A stretch of 64,000 bases of DNA from Circinella minor (Eukaryota > Mucoromycota > Mucoromycetes > Mucorales > Lichtheimiaceae): contig JAEPRB010000086.1 of NCBI GenBank assembly GCA_016758965.1, positions 1-64,000 on the forward strand, written 5' to 3'. Positions 61,855 through 64,000 of this stretch are shown piece after piece. The position numbers and the translations under genes are program-made. How positions within the stretch are numbered: position 1 is the first letter of the stretch; the number at the start of each line of letters is the position of its first letter. The notes under the pieces were generated by a model, which was not told the origin of the DNA, did no database searches, and saw nothing but the letters and a program-made list of their open reading frames with translations.

Positions 61855-62344
61855 TCTGGTAGACAGGGGGATAAAGGGGGGGGAGAAAGTAAAAAAAAAA
61901 AAGTTGGAAGAAAAAAAAAAGTTAAGAGAGGAGAATAAATAATTTTTTCACTTTAAAATGAGTCAAATTGTGTGTTAAAGTGTAAGAAGATCTGTTCTCG
62001 GTTGTTCGGGTTTTAGCTCAAGCAATTTTACCGACCCAATCATTTTTTATCAAAAATAATAAAATAAAATATCTTTGGTAGAGATATGATACAATATCAA
62101 AGCAATTTTGATAATAAAGTTTTCCCAAATCCAATATTTTAGGTTTGCTTTTTTCTTCTCTTTCTCTTATATATATATTTATATATATTTAATCTTTATA
62201 TATCTTTTTCTTTCCCCCCCTCCTTTCTTTTTCTTCTTTTCTTCTTCTTTTGGTGTCTTCTTTAATATTTTCAGAAAATACCTTTTTCTTTTTTTTCTTT
62301 TTTTTTTGTTTTATTTAAATATATAAATAAAAGTTAACATTCAC
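61855..62344. promoter_or_regulatory. Shared upstream region of divergent TRP1 and forkhead genes
   Basis: About 490 bp between divergent start codons. It contains A/G-rich sequence next to TRP1 and long T/C tracts before the forkhead ATG. No typical GCN4-type TGACTCA site is seen; GAGTCA occurs only in part (near 61960). Confidence 0.4.
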
Positions 62345-63555
62345 ATGTCATATTGCAATGAATGTAGAGTAGAAGTGATGCATAATTCACCCCCATCCGA
62401 TGGAAAGCACGTCGTTCCCATTGATAATAATGGTGCTACTCGTCATACCACAAGTAGTTGCCTTAGTAATAAAAAGAAGGAACGACAACAACAACAACAG
62501 CAGGAACCCGATAACAACCATTATAATAGTAAAGAATTACCACGAATACCTGTCGCTATGCGACACCCATATATGATTACTTCTGTTCGTCAATATCGTT
62601 CTGATGCTCAACAACTTCAACTTCAACAACATATTATATCTGAATCTTTTGTTCCAGTCATACCCTATTCTGCAGATCGTCCTGCACGAAAACGACGAAG
62701 ACCTCCATTTTCATGTTCTTCATTAATTAGTCAAGCTATATCTACTTCAGAAACAGGTCAAATGACACTTCAAGATATATATAAATGGATTTTAGATAAA
62801 TATCCTTCATTATATAATGAAGAAGATACTGGTTGGCAGGTAAAAAAAAAAAAAAAAAAGCAAACAAATCTTTTCTGTTTTTTTTTTTTTGAAGCATGCA
62901 GAAAATATTAAAAACGCGTTTCAAAAACATGGAGGGAGAGAAAAAAAAAACAATGAATAATAAATAACTTTGGGGTGCGCAATTATTTATATATATTTTT
63001 GTTTTCATGTTATAGAATACTATAAGACATAATCTTTCATTAAACAAATGTTTTAAAAAGATACCAAAATCTGGTTCGAATCGTGGTAAAGGTGGATATT
63101 GGACATTAGATTCGAAGTATATTGAAGATGAAGGATCAAATAATATTAACAAAAAAAATCAACGGCGAGTGAGTCCGAATAACCATAATAATAACACGAG
63201 ACCTGAAGAACAAATATCATCATCATCATCATCCATAATAACGTCTCATACTAATAAAAAATCATCATCATCACCATCTTCTTCACAACAACAACAACAA
63301 CAAACGTCATCACATCCATCGTCATTATCATTAATATCACCGTCATCTCCATTACCATCTTCCACAATCATTCATCCGACAATAAAATCATCAACATTTT
63401 CTTCACCAGTCACTACGGAATTATCATCATCTTTAATAACATCAACGTCATCATCATCATTATCATCTTCTTCTTCTTTATCATTATCGTCATCATTACC
63501 ACCATCCATAAATCCCACTACACATGTGATGCAAATACAAAGCATTTTAAATTAA
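62345..63555 (+). CDS. Forkhead transcription factor
   Basis: Two exons (62345-62839, 63016-63555) give 344 residues. The forkhead (winged-helix) DNA-binding domain spans about residues 116-195: [14 protein letters not shown] (helix 1), [15 protein letters not shown] (helix 2), then across the intron [20 protein letters not shown] (recognition helix, with the invariant N-x-I-R-H-N-L-S) and GKGGYWTLD (wing). Basic KRRR directly precedes the domain and could be a nuclear signal. The N-terminus has a Gln run and the C-terminal third is Ser/Gln-rich low complexity, typical of activation regions. No FHA domain is present, so it is not the Fkh1/2 type; it may be closer to Hcm1/Sep1-like factors, which is unproven. 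Confidence 0.9.
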
Positions 63556-63907
63556 AAAAAAAAAGAAAAAAAAAAACTTTGAAGTATATATAACTCTTTC
63601 TCTCTTTTTTTTTTCTCTGTATACACAAAAAAAAAGTGATGAAACAAATTTTGGTAAACAACCAACAACTTGTAATAGCAATAATAAAACCATACCACAC
63701 ACACTCACATATACACTGCCGCACACATTCGTTCATAGCCATATATTACTATTTATCATTTGTCATTCGATTATTATTATTAAATAATCTGGGCACAGTG
63801 TATATATAAAGAAAACTCATACAATTTCAAATGCATCCATTGGCATTTTATTATATAATTTTTTGTTATTATTATAACAATGAATCATTATTCCTTTTTT
63901 TTTTTTT
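63556..63907. other. Convergent 3' region
   Basis: AT-rich 3' flanks of the forkhead gene and of a minus-strand gene ending at 63908. No coding exon visible. Confidence 0.5.
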
Positions 63908-64000
63908 TTACCAATCTTTTAAACTATCTCTTAATCTTGTTAAAAAGGAATCTATATTAGAAGTAGACTCTTCTTTTTGTTGTTGTTGTTCATCCATATT
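63908..64000 (-). CDS. C-terminal end of an unidentified gene, continues beyond the window
   Basis: On the minus strand the frame is open from the window edge to a TAA at 63910-63908. It reads ...NMDEQQQQKEESTSN then IDSFLTRLRDSLKDW and stop. The glutamine/glutamate stretch followed by an amphipathic helix looks like a genuine protein tail. The same bases could be a first exon starting at the ATG (63997) with a GTAAAA donor at 63911, but no further exon fits in the 350 bp before the convergent forkhead gene, so a 3' terminus is preferred. Family not recognised. Confidence 0.5.
   Translation of the reverse strand, partial: NMDEQQQQKEESTSNIDSFLTRLRDSLKDW

Noticed and set aside
63912..63997. 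Alternative reading as a first exon with start ATG at 63997
   Set aside because: No downstream exon fits before the convergent forkhead gene; a TAA directly after the apparent donor fits a C-terminal end better.

Overview
The window looks like nuclear DNA of an early-diverging filamentous fungus, most likely a member of Mucoromycota (Mucorales-like). The intergenic DNA is very AT-rich, and introns are numerous, mostly 50-200 nt with GT..AG ends and T-rich 3' ends. The gene set is fungal: class IV-like chitin synthase, GPI-anchored chitin deacetylase, secreted LysM protein, trifunctional tryptophan enzyme, pantothenate synthesis and an Adp1-type ABC transporter. Gene models were built by eye from reading frame, splice sites and family motifs; all exon sums give intact frames.

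Layout. 1-130: orphan, 5'-truncated kinesin motor fragment (-). 327-605: small unknown protein (+). 1036-3069: BUB1 spindle checkpoint kinase (+), convergent with 3196-4685 ketopantoate hydroxymethyltransferase (-). 5209-8568: two mobile elements side by side, a 557-bp MITE with CAGTGAG ends and a 2.46-kb element with very long inverted arms around a decayed coding fragment. 8988-13280: class IIa-like histone deacetylase with an N-terminal chromo-barrel-like module and a 9-nt microexon (-), divergent from 14079-18626, an Adp1-like ABC transporter (+). 21000-24018: chitin deacetylase with two GC-AG introns (+), convergent with 24661-25779, RNA polymerase I subunit A43 (-). 30299-31085: two-LysM secreted protein (+) in an otherwise gene-poor 8.8-kb stretch. 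34555-35773: Rab11/Ypt31 GTPase (+). 38010-43102: chitin synthase (+). 44661-46391 and 51871-53661: tandem duplicated secreted phospholipase-B1-like GDSL hydrolases (+) with identical intron positions; a tRNA-derived SINE-like insertion (47132-47483) with poly(A) and 13-bp target duplications lies in the spacer. 55773-57947: MFSD1-like transporter (-). 59518-61854: intronless TRP1/TRPC trifunctional enzyme (-). 62345-63555: forkhead transcription factor (+). 63908-64000: C-terminal end of a gene leaving the window (-).

Functional themes. Rab11 recycling traffic, chitin synthase, chitin deacetylase and the LysM protein all touch the fungal cell wall: delivery, synthesis, modification to chitosan, and chitin binding. 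They are not a co-regulated cluster in any demonstrable sense. The rest are housekeeping genes. The most unusual content is the SINE-like element, the long-inverted-repeat element carrying a gene fragment, and the HDAC architecture and splicing.
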